A stretch of DNA of 59,780 nucleotides, from the NCBI GenBank assembly GCA_018263395.1, contig JAANXF010000005.1:1-59780 (forward strand), written 5' to 3'. Shown in pieces: positions 17,771 through 26,288 of this stretch (positions within the stretch are counted from its first letter, which is position 1; each line of letters begins with the position of its first letter). A program made the position numbers and the translations under genes. The notes beneath the pieces were generated by a model. That model worked only from the letters and a program-made list of their open reading frames with translations. It searched no databases and was not told the DNA's origin. Origin of the DNA: Methanonatronarchaeales archaeon. Lineage in GTDB: Archaea; Halobacteriota; Methanonatronarchaeia; JAANXF01.

Positions 17771-17875
17771 TGCCGAGGAGGGGCGGAAGGGAGGGCTTCG
17801 AACCCGACGGGGTGTGGAGCAGGCCGGAGGCGTGAGAAGCCCGACCGAGGCACGATTGAAGCGAAGCGTGATGAG
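17771..17875 (-). repeat. Partial copy of the tRNA-Met 3' end plus a tRNA-linked repeat
   Basis: Bases 17771-17778 (TGCCGAGG) and 17791-17805 (GAGGGCTTCGAACCC) repeat the acceptor and T-arm bases of the adjacent tRNA-Met at 17876-17883 and 17884-17898. The T-arm copies lie 93 bases apart. The rest of the unit (CGATTGAAGCGAAGCG, then TGATGAGTGCC) resembles the 94-bp units beside tRNA-Leu at 47749-47936. See the findings for the interpretation. Confidence 0.65.
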
Positions 17876-17977
17876 TGCCGAGGGAGGGCTTCGAACCCTC
17901 GGTCTCTGCATTTCCCAGGGAAGGCGCTTCTGGCTGTCTTATGAGTGCAGCGCCTTAACCGGCTAGGCCACCTCGGC
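17876..17977 (-). tRNA. tRNA-Met (elongator, CAU) with a 28-nt intron
   Basis: Read on the minus strand, the acceptor arms GCCGAGG and CCTCGGC pair with a following A. The D-arm is GCC...GGC, the T-arm is GAGGG-TTCGAAG-CCCTC and the anticodon stem is CTGCA/TGCAG with loop CTCATAA. The loop is interrupted after position 37 by 28 bases, the standard archaeal intron site. CTCA can pair with TGGG near the intron end, giving a helix flanked by 3-base bulges TAA and AAA. The mature RNA would be 74 nt. Confidence 0.9.
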
Positions 17978-18047
17978 TCCGTTTTGCGCTCCTCCTTCGG
18001 GGGAAAGGCGGGTAAAGTTTTTCGTCAGGTACGGGTCTCCCCGTGTG

Positions 18048-18710
18048 TCAGGGCCGGCGTATCTCCACGCCCTCCTCCGTGGCGACGTGCACCTCGTCGG
18101 GGGGCGGGAAGATTCCGTGCTCCACCACGCCCGGCAGGTCGAGTTTGCGGGCTGTAGCGGCGGGGTCCGTGATTTCGCCGAGGTCGGCGTCGACGACGAG
18201 GTTTCCGTTGTCCGTGATCACGGGGCCGTCCTTCCTCTCAGCCAGACGTACCCGTGGGGAGCCGCCCATTTCCCTGACGGCGTCCTCGACGGTTCGGTGG
18301 GCGTCCGGCATCACCTCCAGCGGCACCGGGTGGTCAAGCGGGTCCCTCAGCTTCGACTGGTCGGCCACGACCACGAAGCGGTCCGCCGCCTCGTCCACGA
18401 TTTTTTCCAGGGCGTGGGCGGCTCCCCCCCCTTTCACGAGGTAGAGGTCACTGTCCACCTGGTCCGCGCCGTCTATCGCGACGTCGGGGGTGTCCCGGTC
18501 CAGCGTGGTGAGCGGGACCCCGTTCTCGACGGCGAGCCAGCGGGACTGGTAGGAGGTGGGGATGCCGGTCACGTCGAGGGACTCCTCTTCCACGCGCCTC
18601 CCGATGGCCTCTATCGCTGCGGCCGCGGTGGAGCCGGTACCGAGGCCCACGACGTCACCGTCCCGCACGAGTTCGGCAGCGGAGCGTCCGGCCGCTCTCT
18701 TCAGGTCCAT
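18048..18710 (-). CDS. rpiA: Ribose-5-phosphate isomerase A
   Basis: The 220-residue protein shows the phosphate-binding VVGLGTGSTAAAAIEAI, the active-site aspartates in DVAIDGADQVD and the lysine motif LVKGGGAAHALEKI. It interconverts ribose-5-phosphate and ribulose-5-phosphate, supplying ribose for nucleotides. Its start overlaps the end of surE by 10 bases, so the two are likely co-transcribed. The nucleotide theme continues with purD and pyrE nearby. Confidence 0.95.
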   Translation of the reverse strand: MDLKRAAGRSAAELVRDGDVVGLGTGSTAAAAIEAIGRRVEEESLDVTGIPTSYQSRWLAVENGVPLTTLDRDTPDVAIDGADQVDSDLYLVKGGGAAHALEKIVDEAADRFVVVADQSKLRDPLDHPVPLEVMPDAHRTVEDAVREMGGSPRVRLAERKDGPVITDNGNLVVDADLGEITDPAATARKLDLPGVVEHGIFPPPDEVHVATEEGVEIRRP

Positions 18711-19510
18711 GCCGTGTCCTCCCTCCTTAACGCCATTCCCTCCAGCAGGTTGTGTACGGCGGAGGGGTCGGGGGACGTCGAGTCCAGGGAGATCGGGGTG
18801 AGGGACACCTGTTCCTCCGCGAGCACCGTGTGCACGTCGGTGCCGGGTTCGGCGTCCTTCACGTGGTCGCCGTCTATCCAGTAGTACGGGTTTCCCCGAG
18901 GGTCCCTCCTCTCGACCACCTCGGTGTCGAAGAAGCGCCTCGCGAGGCGCGTCACCCGCACCGGCGTGTCGTCGCTACACGGCGTCGGGACGTTCAGGTT
19001 GAGCAGGTCGACGCCCTCCGGGAATCCGTCGCCGAGGGGCTCTACGATGGAGCGCAGCACGTCCTTCGCGTGCTCCAGCTCCAGCTCGAGCTGTCCGTGG
19101 TGAAACTTCTCGCTCTCCTCGACCTGAACGGAGACCGCGAGGGAGGGCACTCCCTGCGTCGACGCCTCCAGGGCGGCACCGACCGTGCCGGAGGTCGTGA
19201 CGGACTCGGTGGACAGGTTCTCACCCATGTTTATGCCGCACACCACGAGGTCGGGTCTCTCGTCCATGACGCGGTGAAGCCCCAGGACCACCGCGTCCGT
19301 CGGCGTCCCCCCGACCGAGAACATATCCACGCCGTCCACCCGGGTCTCGAATATCCGTATAGGCTGAAAGATGGAGATGGAGCGGCCGACGGCGGACTGC
19401 TGCGTGGCCGGTGCCACCACCGTCACGTCGGCGAGGCCGCTCAGCGCCTCGTAGGCGGCCATGAGGCCGGTGGAGGTCACGCCGTCGTCGTTCGTGAGCA
19501 GGACGCGCAT
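18701..19510 (-). CDS. surE: 5'/3'-nucleotidase SurE
   Basis: The N terminus RVLLTNDDGVTSTGLMAAYE is the SurE signature with the metal-binding NDDG. APATQQSAVGRSIS and VVCGINMGENLS carry further metal and phosphate contacts. Length is 269 residues. SurE removes phosphate from nucleoside monophosphates. It is divergent from the zinc-finger gene at 19593, with an AT-rich gap of about 80 bases that probably holds both promoters (AAAATTAAATAC on the plus strand). Confidence 0.95.
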   Translation of the reverse strand: MRVLLTNDDGVTSTGLMAAYEALSGLADVTVVAPATQQSAVGRSISIFQPIRIFETRVDGVDMFSVGGTPTDAVVLGLHRVMDERPDLVVCGINMGENLSTESVTTSGTVGAALEASTQGVPSLAVSVQVEESEKFHHGQLELELEHAKDVLRSIVEPLGDGFPEGVDLLNLNVPTPCSDDTPVRVTRLARRFFDTEVVERRDPRGNPYYWIDGDHVKDAEPGTDVHTVLAEEQVSLTPISLDSTSPDPSAVHNLLEGMALRREDTAWT

Positions 19511-19592
19511 CCACGATTGTTTGGAGGCGAGCCGGAAAATAGGTGTCGGGCGGGGGAAAATTAAATACGCCAGGATGAGTCTTTAAGTGGGA

Positions 19593-19751
19593 ATGGCTGA
19601 TTGCGTATCCTGCGGAATTACCCTCGCACACGTCGATTACGTGTCTTTCGACTGCCCCGTATGTGGAGAAGTGACCATCTCCCGCTGCGCTCGCTGCAGG
19701 CAGCAGGGCAACAGGTACGTCTGCGAGTCCTGCGGTTTCGAGGGGCCCTAG
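19593..19751 (+). CDS. HVO_2753-type small zinc-finger protein
   Basis: This 52-residue protein has four cysteine pairs: CVSCG, CPVCG, CARCR and CESCGFEGP, enough for two zinc sites. This is the architecture of the haloarchaeal HVO_2753 family, whose founding member is reported to affect swarming and biofilm formation. The gene ends right before the EF-1-beta gene (TAG then ATG), the usual neighbour of this family, which supports the call. Confidence 0.85.
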   Translation: MADCVSCGITLAHVDYVSFDCPVCGEVTISRCARCRQQGNRYVCESCGFEGP

Positions 19752-20018
19752 ATGGGCGACGTCCAGGTCAGGTTGAGGGTCATGCCGGAGGACGTCTCCG
19801 GGACCGAGGAGCTGGGGGAGAGAGTCGGGGGAGGGATGCCCGAAGGTGCCCGGCTCGTGTCCATCGATGAAGAGCCTGTGGCCTTCGGTCTGAAGGCCCT
19901 CCTGGTCGACGTGGTGGTCCGGGACGCCGAGGGCGGCTCGGAGGCAGTCGAGGAGGAGGTGTCCGGGCTGGAGAACGTTCAGTCCGTCCAGGTCGTGGAC
20001 CTCAGCAGGCTGATGTAG
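19752..20018 (+). CDS. ef1b: Translation elongation factor 1-beta (archaeal)
   Basis: The 88-residue protein has the ferredoxin-like fold of aEF-1-beta (VRLRVMPEDVSG, EEPVAFGLKALLVDVVVRD, QSVQVVDLSRLM). It is the nucleotide exchange factor for EF-1-alpha. The length is normal. Start and stop abut both neighbours, so it shares a message with the zinc-finger gene and mscS. Confidence 0.92.
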   Translation: MGDVQVRLRVMPEDVSGTEELGERVGGGMPEGARLVSIDEEPVAFGLKALLVDVVVRDAEGGSEAVEEEVSGLENVQSVQVVDLSRLM

Positions 20019-21059
20019 ATGGTCGAAGTACTGCGGGTTGCTGAGTCCCTCCTGATCACCGGGGTGGCGGTCGCCGCTGCCTACGCCCTCTATCACCTGT
20101 TCTCCCGGCTCGGGAGCCGGGTAGAGGGGACCGGCACGAGGCTGGACAACCTGCTGGTTTCCGCGGCGGGGCGGCCCCTCGCCATCCTGGTCGCGGCCCT
20201 CGGCACCGTGTACGCCGTGAACCGTGTGCCGGGCGCCGCCGAGCTGCTCGCGGAGTACGGGAACGTGCAGAGGGCGGTCCTGATCCTCGTCGGCTCCTGG
20301 ATAGTGGCCTCCTTTTCTCACGGCTTGGTGACCACCTACGGGAGGCGCGTCGCGGAGGCGACGGAGGGGGACTTCGACGACCGGCTGGTGTCGCTGGGCG
20401 ACATGCTTCTGCGGTACGCCGTCCTCCTCGTCGGAATCATGATGGCGCTGAACGCCCTCGGCATATCAATTACGCCCCTCGTGGCGTCCATGGGCATCGC
20501 CGGGCTCGCGGTCGCAATGGCCGCGAAGGACATAGTGTCCAACATGTTCGGTGGCGTCGTCATGACTGTGGACCGGCCCTTCGGTCCCGGGGACCGGGTC
20601 GAGGTGGAGGGGGTGTACGGCGACGTGGTGGAGGTGGGTCCCCGGTCCACGCGGATACGGACGCTGGACAACCTGCTCGTTACGATCCCCAACCAGAAGC
20701 TGATGAACTCGGTCCTGACGAACTACGCCCAGCCCGACGCGAAAATCCGGGTAAAGATGCCTGTGGGCGTGGCGTACGGCACCGACCTGGACCGGGCGAC
20801 CGAGATCTGCGTGGAGGCCATGAACGACTGCGGGTACCTGCTGGACTCCCCGGAGCCAGGGGTCTTCGTGGAAGAGTTCGCCGACTCCTCGATAAATCTG
20901 CTGCTTCAGGCCTGGGCCGAGGACTACACGAAGGGCCGGAGGGCGAGGGACGACGTGTACCGCGAGGTCTACAGGAGGTTCGGGGATGAGGAGGTGGAGA
21001 TACCGTTCCCCCAGCTCGATGTCGGATTCAGGGACGAACCTCCTCGGGGGAGCGGCTAG
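20019..21059 (+). CDS. MscS-family mechanosensitive ion channel
   Basis: The 346-residue protein has about four or five membrane helices. The pore helix and beta domain are clear: GIAGLAVAMAAKDIVSNMFG followed by VDRPFGPGDRVEVEGVYGDV, and later LVTIPNQKLMNSVLTNY. MscS channels release solutes when the membrane is stretched, useful for a halophile facing dilution. The ATG begins right after the EF-1-beta stop. Confidence 0.92.
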   Translation: MVEVLRVAESLLITGVAVAAAYALYHLFSRLGSRVEGTGTRLDNLLVSAAGRPLAILVAALGTVYAVNRVPGAAELLAEYGNVQRAVLILVGSWIVASFSHGLVTTYGRRVAEATEGDFDDRLVSLGDMLLRYAVLLVGIMMALNALGISITPLVASMGIAGLAVAMAAKDIVSNMFGGVVMTVDRPFGPGDRVEVEGVYGDVVEVGPRSTRIRTLDNLLVTIPNQKLMNSVLTNYAQPDAKIRVKMPVGVAYGTDLDRATEICVEAMNDCGYLLDSPEPGVFVEEFADSSINLLLQAWAEDYTKGRRARDDVYREVYRRFGDEEVEIPFPQLDVGFRDEPPRGSG

Positions 21060-21084
21060 AAGATACGGGTTCCAGACGGCACGC

Positions 21085-21972
21085 TCAGGATATCAGGTAC
21101 TCGAGTATGGCCTTCGAGGCGTGGAGACGGTTCTCCGCCTGCTGGAACACGAGGCTCCTGTCGGAGTGCACGAGCTTCTCCTCGATTTCGGGGCCCTGTA
21201 TGGGCATGCAGTGCATCACCTTCGCGCCCGGGGCGCCCTCGAGCAGCCTCGAGGTGACGGAGAACCCCTCGAAGTCTCTCGTCCGCTTCCCCCTCTCCTC
21301 CTCGTCCCCCATTGAGACCCAGACGTCCGTGTACACGGCGTCGGCGTCCTCTACTGCCTCGGCAGGGTCGCCCGTGAGTACGACCTCGGTCCTCTCCTCT
21401 GCGAAATTTATCGAGGAGGGGTCTGGCTCGTAGCCCGCGGGAGTGGCGACCCTCAGCCGTATCCCCGCGAGGGCCGCGGCCTCTATCACCGAGTTGGCCA
21501 CGTTGTTTCCGTCCCCCACCCAGGCCAGCTCCACGTCGGACAGGTTCGGGAAGACCTCCTTCAGCGTGAGCAGGTCCGCGAGTGACTGGCAGGGATGGGC
21601 CTCGTCGCTCAGCGCGTTGATCACTGGGGCGCTGCTGCTCGACGCGAAGGTTTCGACAGTTTCGTGGGACCCGGTCCTCATAGCGATTCCGTGGAGGTAC
21701 GACGAGAGTACGCGTGCCGTGTGGTCGACGCTCTCCCCCCGCCCTATCTGGAGGTCGTGTTTCGGCAGATACGTGGCGTGTCCACCCAGCTCCACCATGG
21801 CGACCTCCAGGGAGACGCGTGTCCGTGTCGACGACTTCTCGAAGAGCAGTCCCAGGCTCCTCCTGTCGAGAGGGTTCTTTTCGAGCGGCCTCCGCTTGAA
21901 GGACTCCGCCCACCGTACGACTTTCTCGACGAAGTCGACGGACAGGTCGCGTGTGCGGAGCAGGTGGTTCAT
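21085..21972 (-). CDS. argF: Ornithine carbamoyltransferase
   Basis: The 295-residue enzyme shows the carbamoyl phosphate site EKSSTRTRVSLE, the HPCQ motif (DEAHPCQSLADL), DVWVSMG for ornithine binding and HCMPIQG where most have HCLPA. It makes citrulline in arginine synthesis. Its ATG overlaps the stop of purD (ATGA), so an arginine gene is translated together with a purine gene. Other arg genes are not in the window. Confidence 0.93.
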   Translation of the reverse strand: MNHLLRTRDLSVDFVEKVVRWAESFKRRPLEKNPLDRRSLGLLFEKSSTRTRVSLEVAMVELGGHATYLPKHDLQIGRGESVDHTARVLSSYLHGIAMRTGSHETVETFASSSSAPVINALSDEAHPCQSLADLLTLKEVFPNLSDVELAWVGDGNNVANSVIEAAALAGIRLRVATPAGYEPDPSSINFAEERTEVVLTGDPAEAVEDADAVYTDVWVSMGDEEERGKRTRDFEGFSVTSRLLEGAPGAKVMHCMPIQGPEIEEKLVHSDRSLVFQQAENRLHASKAILEYLIS

Positions 21973-23303
21973 GCTGACTCGACCGTTCCGGCCTTTCTCT
22001 CGATTACGGAGGGCTTACCCACGTCGTGCCGGCAGTGGAACTCGCCGTCTACGTGCCTCAGGCACCTCTCCGAGATCTCCTCGGCCTCCCCCACGGTGGG
22101 TCCACTGCCGAACACCGCCAGGGCTCTCGAGGTGGTGGTGCGCAGCACCCCGTCCTCCTCGTTCACCGAGGCGTAGAACACCCGTCCCCCCTCTTCCCGG
22201 ATGGCCTCCTCGTCCACGCGCAGCTCAACGGCGCGGGGGTCGGTGGGGTACCCCGGCGGCACCACGTATTTCACGACCGACGCGGCAGCAGAGTAGCTCG
22301 TCTCGGCCGCGGAGCCCTCGACGCAGGACTCTACGACGTCGAGGAAGTCGGTCTCGAGCAGCGGAAGCACGTTCATCGCCTCCGGGTCCCCGAACCTGCA
22401 GTTGTACTCCACCACGACGGGGCCCCTCGACGTGGCCATGAACTGGCCGTACAGGACCCCGACGTAGTCTCCGAGGACGTCCACGGTCTGCTCCATGACG
22501 TCCACGGCCTCGTCGTAGACCTCTCGGCCCAGGAAGGGCAGGAGCCCGTCCGCGTCGCTGTAGGACCCCATCCCGCCGGTGTTCGGCCCCTCGTCACCCT
22601 CGTAGGCCCTCTTGTGGTCCTGAACCGCGGGGCCGGGCTCGACGGAGGAGCCGTCGCAGAAGGCCTGTATCGTGAACTCCTCCCCGACCAGGAGCTCCTC
22701 TATCACCACCTGGGGTTTGCCGCCGACCTCCTTCTCCAGGACCTCGGCTGCGTACCCCTTGGCCGCCTCCAGGTCGTCGAGCTGATCTCCCACGGTCTTC
22801 ACCCCCTTCCCGCCGGTGAGGCCCGCGGGTTTTACGGCGACCGGCGCGCCGAACTCGTCCATAAAGTTCGCGGCCCCCTCGGCGTCCTCGAAGACGCCGA
22901 ACTCCGGGTAGGCGGTCCCGGAGCTGTTCGATATCCCGTTCACCTTCATAAACTCGCGTGCCCACGCCTTGTCGCTCTCAATCCTGGCGTCCTCCGCCCC
23001 GGGTCCGAACACGGCTACCCCCTCCTCCCTGAGGACGTCGCCGAGTCCCTCGGCTAGAGGTGCCTCGGGACCTATCAGCGCAAGGTCGGCTCCTACCTCG
23101 GCGGCGTACCCCGCTACCCCTTCGGCATCCGACTCTTCTCCGAGCTGAAAGGAGTCCGTCAGGCGGGCTATGCCCGGATTTCGGTTGCTCATGAAGCCGT
23201 AAAAACGGTCCAGTCTGTCGCTCCTGGAGACAGCGTCCGCCATGGCGTGCTCCCTCGCTCCTCCGCCAACGAGAAGGACCCTCATATCTCTAATTTGCTC
23301 CAT
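21969..23303 (-). CDS. purD: Phosphoribosylamine-glycine ligase
   Basis: The 444-residue ATP-grasp enzyme starts VLLVGGGAREHAMADAVSRS. It contains KPAGLTGGKGVKTVGD, EEFTIQAFCDG, GPNTGGMGSYS and the metal site EYNCRFGDPEAMNVLPL. It catalyses the second step of purine synthesis. It overlaps argF by 4 bases and lies 6 bases from the end of pyrE, forming a nucleotide-arginine operon on the minus strand. Confidence 0.95.
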   Translation of the reverse strand: MEQIRDMRVLLVGGGAREHAMADAVSRSDRLDRFYGFMSNRNPGIARLTDSFQLGEESDAEGVAGYAAEVGADLALIGPEAPLAEGLGDVLREEGVAVFGPGAEDARIESDKAWAREFMKVNGISNSSGTAYPEFGVFEDAEGAANFMDEFGAPVAVKPAGLTGGKGVKTVGDQLDDLEAAKGYAAEVLEKEVGGKPQVVIEELLVGEEFTIQAFCDGSSVEPGPAVQDHKRAYEGDEGPNTGGMGSYSDADGLLPFLGREVYDEAVDVMEQTVDVLGDYVGVLYGQFMATSRGPVVVEYNCRFGDPEAMNVLPLLETDFLDVVESCVEGSAAETSYSAAASVVKYVVPPGYPTDPRAVELRVDEEAIREEGGRVFYASVNEEDGVLRTTTSRALAVFGSGPTVGEAEEISERCLRHVDGEFHCRHDVGKPSVIERKAGTVESA

Positions 23304-23309
23304 CCGGTT

Positions 23310-23831
23310 TTAACCGTTGTCCATGTCGAGGAGGTCACCCAGGGTAAAGAGAGGGGTCAGTCTAACTCCTTCGTCGGCGAGGGCCTCCACAGCTCCTCCA
23401 TCCCTGTCCACCACAACGACCGCCCGCTCCACGATCGCCCCCTCCTCCCTCAGGGCCCTGACTGCCGATAGCAGGGAGCCGCCGGTGGTGGTCACGTCCT
23501 CGGCCACGACCACGCGCATACCGTCACGCAGGGGCCCCTCGACCCTTTCGGAGGTACCGTGGTCCTTCCTCCCCTTCCTGACGATGAGCAGCGGCAGCCC
23601 GGTCTTCAGCGACGCCGCCGTGGCTACGGGTACGCCGCCGAGAGCCGTTCCCGCGACCGCCTCTGCGTCGCCGACACGGCGCGAGACCTCGGAGGCGATG
23701 CGGGACAGAACCCGGGGGTCGGTATACCCCTCCTTCACGTCGACGTAGACGTCGGAAGCCTCGCCCGAGGACAGCTCGAAACTGCCCCTCCTGAGGCACC
23801 TCTCCCGAATCAGCTCCTTCAGCGTCACCAC
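23310..23831 (-). CDS. pyrE: Orotate phosphoribosyltransferase
   Basis: The 173-residue protein has the phosphoribosyl pyrophosphate motif VVVAEDVTTTGGSLLSAVRAL, the Tyr-Val-Asp-Val start of a PyrE core (SDVYVDVKEGYTDPRVLSRI) and GTALGGVPVATAASL. It joins orotate to PRPP in pyrimidine synthesis. Its start overlaps carS by 7 bases. Confidence 0.93.
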   Translation of the reverse strand: MVTLKELIRERCLRRGSFELSSGEASDVYVDVKEGYTDPRVLSRIASEVSRRVGDAEAVAGTALGGVPVATAASLKTGLPLLIVRKGRKDHGTSERVEGPLRDGMRVVVAEDVTTTGGSLLSAVRALREEGAIVERAVVVVDRDGGAVEALADEGVRLTPLFTLGDLLDMDNG

Positions 23832-24340
23832 GGCTCTGCCTTTAAACCGGTCCTGTAGGCAAAAAAGTTGACGGAGACGTGTACTACCACCGTAACCGCG
23901 ACCACCTCGACCGTTCCGACTACCGTGTATACAGATACGAACCAGTCGGGCGCGACGAGGTAGGCGAGGGAGAGGGCCCCAATCAGGAAGTCGAGCTGGT
24001 CCAGGCCGGGGGCGGGCCTGCCCCTCCTGAGGCCGAGCCGCCTCTTGAGGAGGCTGGCGGCCGAGTCGCCGAGCAGTGCCCCGGCGCTGAAGGCCACGGC
24101 CGCAGCGAGGGGGATGAGGGGCATACCTGCCAGGGGCGACAGCTCGTTAAGCACGAGGGCCAGTGCCAGGCCGGTCGCCATTCCCCCGGCGAATCCCCGA
24201 TAGGTCTTTCCGTCACCTAGGATCCTTCTCCCGTCGGGAAATCTCCTGCCGAGGTCAACCGGGATGCCTCCTCCCCACAGAACTGCCGACGAGTTCGCGA
24301 GGTAGGCCGGAAGGACGCACCAGAGGGGGGCCAGGAGCAT
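23825..24340 (-). CDS. carS: CDP-archaeol synthase (CDP-2,3-bis-(O-geranylgeranyl)-sn-glycerol synthase)
   Basis: The integral membrane protein has about five helices and the CarS signature GRRFPDGRRILGDGKTYRG, followed by GALLGDSAASLLKRRLGLRRG. It activates the archaeal unsaturated lipid core with CTP. The frame is open to 24466, but residues before the ATG at 24340 do not look like CarS and cover the promoter gap; the chosen start gives 171 residues. It is divergent from the Tes-type lipid gene, which makes a lipid-biosynthesis neighbourhood. Confidence 0.93.
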   Translation of the reverse strand: MLLAPLWCVLPAYLANSSAVLWGGGIPVDLGRRFPDGRRILGDGKTYRGFAGGMATGLALALVLNELSPLAGMPLIPLAAAVAFSAGALLGDSAASLLKRRLGLRRGRPAPGLDQLDFLIGALSLAYLVAPDWFVSVYTVVGTVEVVAVTVVVHVSVNFFAYRTGLKAEPW

Positions 24341-24514
24341 GGGAGAGCTATTGAGCGCAGGTTTCGTTAACGTGGCGGTTCGGTATCGGCGACTGGACCG
24401 TGGAACCGGCAAACGTACTGCGCTCACGAGTTTACTGAGGTGGGAGGTTACCGGTTTCAACCACAAGGCTTAAAGTATACGGCCACCTTTGTTTTGCTTA
24501 AAGGAGGGTGAGGA
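24341..24514. promoter_or_regulatory. Divergent promoter region between carS and the Tes-type gene
   Basis: For the plus-strand gene, GCTTAAAGTATAC (24468-24480) and TTGCTTAAA (24494-24502) are TATA-like, and GGAGGGTGAG lies just before the GTG at 24515. No equally clear box was found for carS, although GTTAACG at about 24364-24370 is AT-rich on both strands. Confidence 0.4.
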
Positions 24515-26269
24515 GTGTCACGGTCCAGAGCTGCCAGTAATTCCTTGAGAGAATCCCTTGAAGTCAGCGAGTGTCTGGACTCGGAGGAGTTGGACGCCGC
24601 GTCCGTCGCGGAGCGACTCCTGGTCGACGGCGAGCATCCTCTGCGCCTTACCCAGTCGATATGCCCGGCCTGCGTCGACGACGGCCTCTACGAGGAGATG
24701 AAGCTGCCCGCGCTTATTCTCCGGAGGGGGGAGGAGGTATGGATGCGCAAGGAGTGCCCACGACACGGCCCGCTTGAGGACGTGTACTGGTCCGACGTCG
24801 AGATGTACGAAAGGGTCTCCCGCTACACGGATAAAGGCATCAAGCTCCTGAACCCCGAGATAGAGGGCGACATCGACTGCCCCTCGACCTGCGGCCTGTG
24901 CAGCGAACACGAATCCCACACCGGCCTGGCGAACGTCGTCGTCACAAACCGCTGCGACCTTAGCTGCTTCTACTGCTTCTTCTACGCGAGGGAGGGTGAG
25001 CCCGTATACGAGCCGACCCTCGAAGAGATACGGGAGGCGCTGCGAAACCTCAAGAGCGTGGAGCCCGTCGGGGCGAACTGTCTGCAGATAACGGGGGGAG
25101 AACCCGCGGTCCGTGACGACGTCGTGAAGGTCGTGGAGGCCGCGAGGGAGGAGGGGTTCGAACACGTCCAGTTCAACACCAACGGGATAGAGTTCTCCAG
25201 GGATGCCGGGCTGGTAAGCGACCTGAAGGAGGTGGGCGTCAACGTGGTCTACCTGAGCTTTGACGGTTTGACTCCCTCTACGAACGTGAAGAACTATCAC
25301 GAGTTTCCCGACGCGCTCGAGAACCTCAGGAGGGTGGGCCTCGGCACCGTGCTCGTCCCCACAGTTATCGGGGGGAGAAATGACTCCGAGCTGGGGGACA
25401 TCGTGCGCCTGGCCGCAGGGAACATGGACGTGGTCCGGGGCGTTAATTTCCAGCCCGTCTCACTGGTGGGTAGAATGCCGAGGGGGAAGAGGATGGAGAA
25501 GCGGATAACTATACCGGACGTATGCGAACTCCTCGAGGAGCAGACCGGTGGCCAGCTCGCGAAGGAGGACTTCTACCCGGTCCCGATCGTAACGAAGATA
25601 ACGGACTTCATCGAGGCGCTGCAGGAGGTCGAGGGTGGATACAGCACCAAGTACCGCCTGTCCATACACCCCACCTGCGGCGTCGGGACCTACGTCTTCA
25701 GGGACGAGGACGACGAGCTCGTACCGATAAACCAGTTCATAGAGGTGGACGGCTTCTTCGAGTGTCTCGACAGGCTCACGGAAGAGATACGTTCCTGCAG
25801 GTTCAAGAGGTTCAGGAAGACCGCCTCTCTGGCCAAGCTCCTGATCAAGCTGCGCTCCCTGGTGGACGAAGAGAGGCAGCCCAGCGGCGTCGACATAATA
25901 GGCGCCATATACAAGGCGCTCAGCAGGGGGGATTACGACGGCCTCCGGGACTTCCATAACCAGGGCCTGTTCATAGGCATGATGCACTTCATGGACCCCT
26001 ACAACTACGACGTGGACAGAATCCACAAGTGTGACATCCACTACGCAGCACCGAACGGCCGTATCATTCCGTTCTGTGCCTACAACGTGCTGCCCGAGCT
26101 CTACCGCGACGAGATTCAGGCCGAACGCTCGATATCGGCGGAGGAGTGGGAGGCGCGGAAGGGTCGCTCGCTCGCGGACGACAAGTACGACAGGAGCCAC
26201 GGGGAGGAGGGGGCCCGTAGAGCAGGAGAGTTCTACGCGGGATACAGGGAAAAACCTTATCGGCGTTAA
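24515..26269 (+). CDS. tes: Radical SAM tetraether lipid synthase-like protein (Tes family)
   Basis: The 584-residue protein has an N-terminal cysteine domain (SICPACVDD, MRKECPRHGPLEDVYW, DCPSTCGLCSEHESHT) followed by the radical SAM motif CDLSCFYC (CxxxCxxC) after VVVTNR. ITGGEPAVRDD and FNTNGIEF are SAM and barrel elements. Further cysteines lie in HPTCGVGTYVF, HKCDIHY and IPFCAYNVLPE. This layout matches Tes, which links the tails of two archaeol lipids to give tetraethers. CarS next door makes the lipid precursor, which supports a membrane-lipid substrate. A related radical SAM enzyme of unknown substrate cannot be excluded. Confidence 0.75.
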   Translation: MSRSRAASNSLRESLEVSECLDSEELDAASVAERLLVDGEHPLRLTQSICPACVDDGLYEEMKLPALILRRGEEVWMRKECPRHGPLEDVYWSDVEMYERVSRYTDKGIKLLNPEIEGDIDCPSTCGLCSEHESHTGLANVVVTNRCDLSCFYCFFYAREGEPVYEPTLEEIREALRNLKSVEPVGANCLQITGGEPAVRDDVVKVVEAAREEGFEHVQFNTNGIEFSRDAGLVSDLKEVGVNVVYLSFDGLTPSTNVKNYHEFPDALENLRRVGLGTVLVPTVIGGRNDSELGDIVRLAAGNMDVVRGVNFQPVSLVGRMPRGKRMEKRITIPDVCELLEEQTGGQLAKEDFYPVPIVTKITDFIEALQEVEGGYSTKYRLSIHPTCGVGTYVFRDEDDELVPINQFIEVDGFFECLDRLTEEIRSCRFKRFRKTASLAKLLIKLRSLVDEERQPSGVDIIGAIYKALSRGDYDGLRDFHNQGLFIGMMHFMDPYNYDVDRIHKCDIHYAAPNGRIIPFCAYNVLPELYRDEIQAERSISAEEWEARKGRSLADDKYDRSHGEEGARRAGEFYAGYREKPYRR

Positions 26270-26288
26270 GCACCATTAATAAGTCGGG

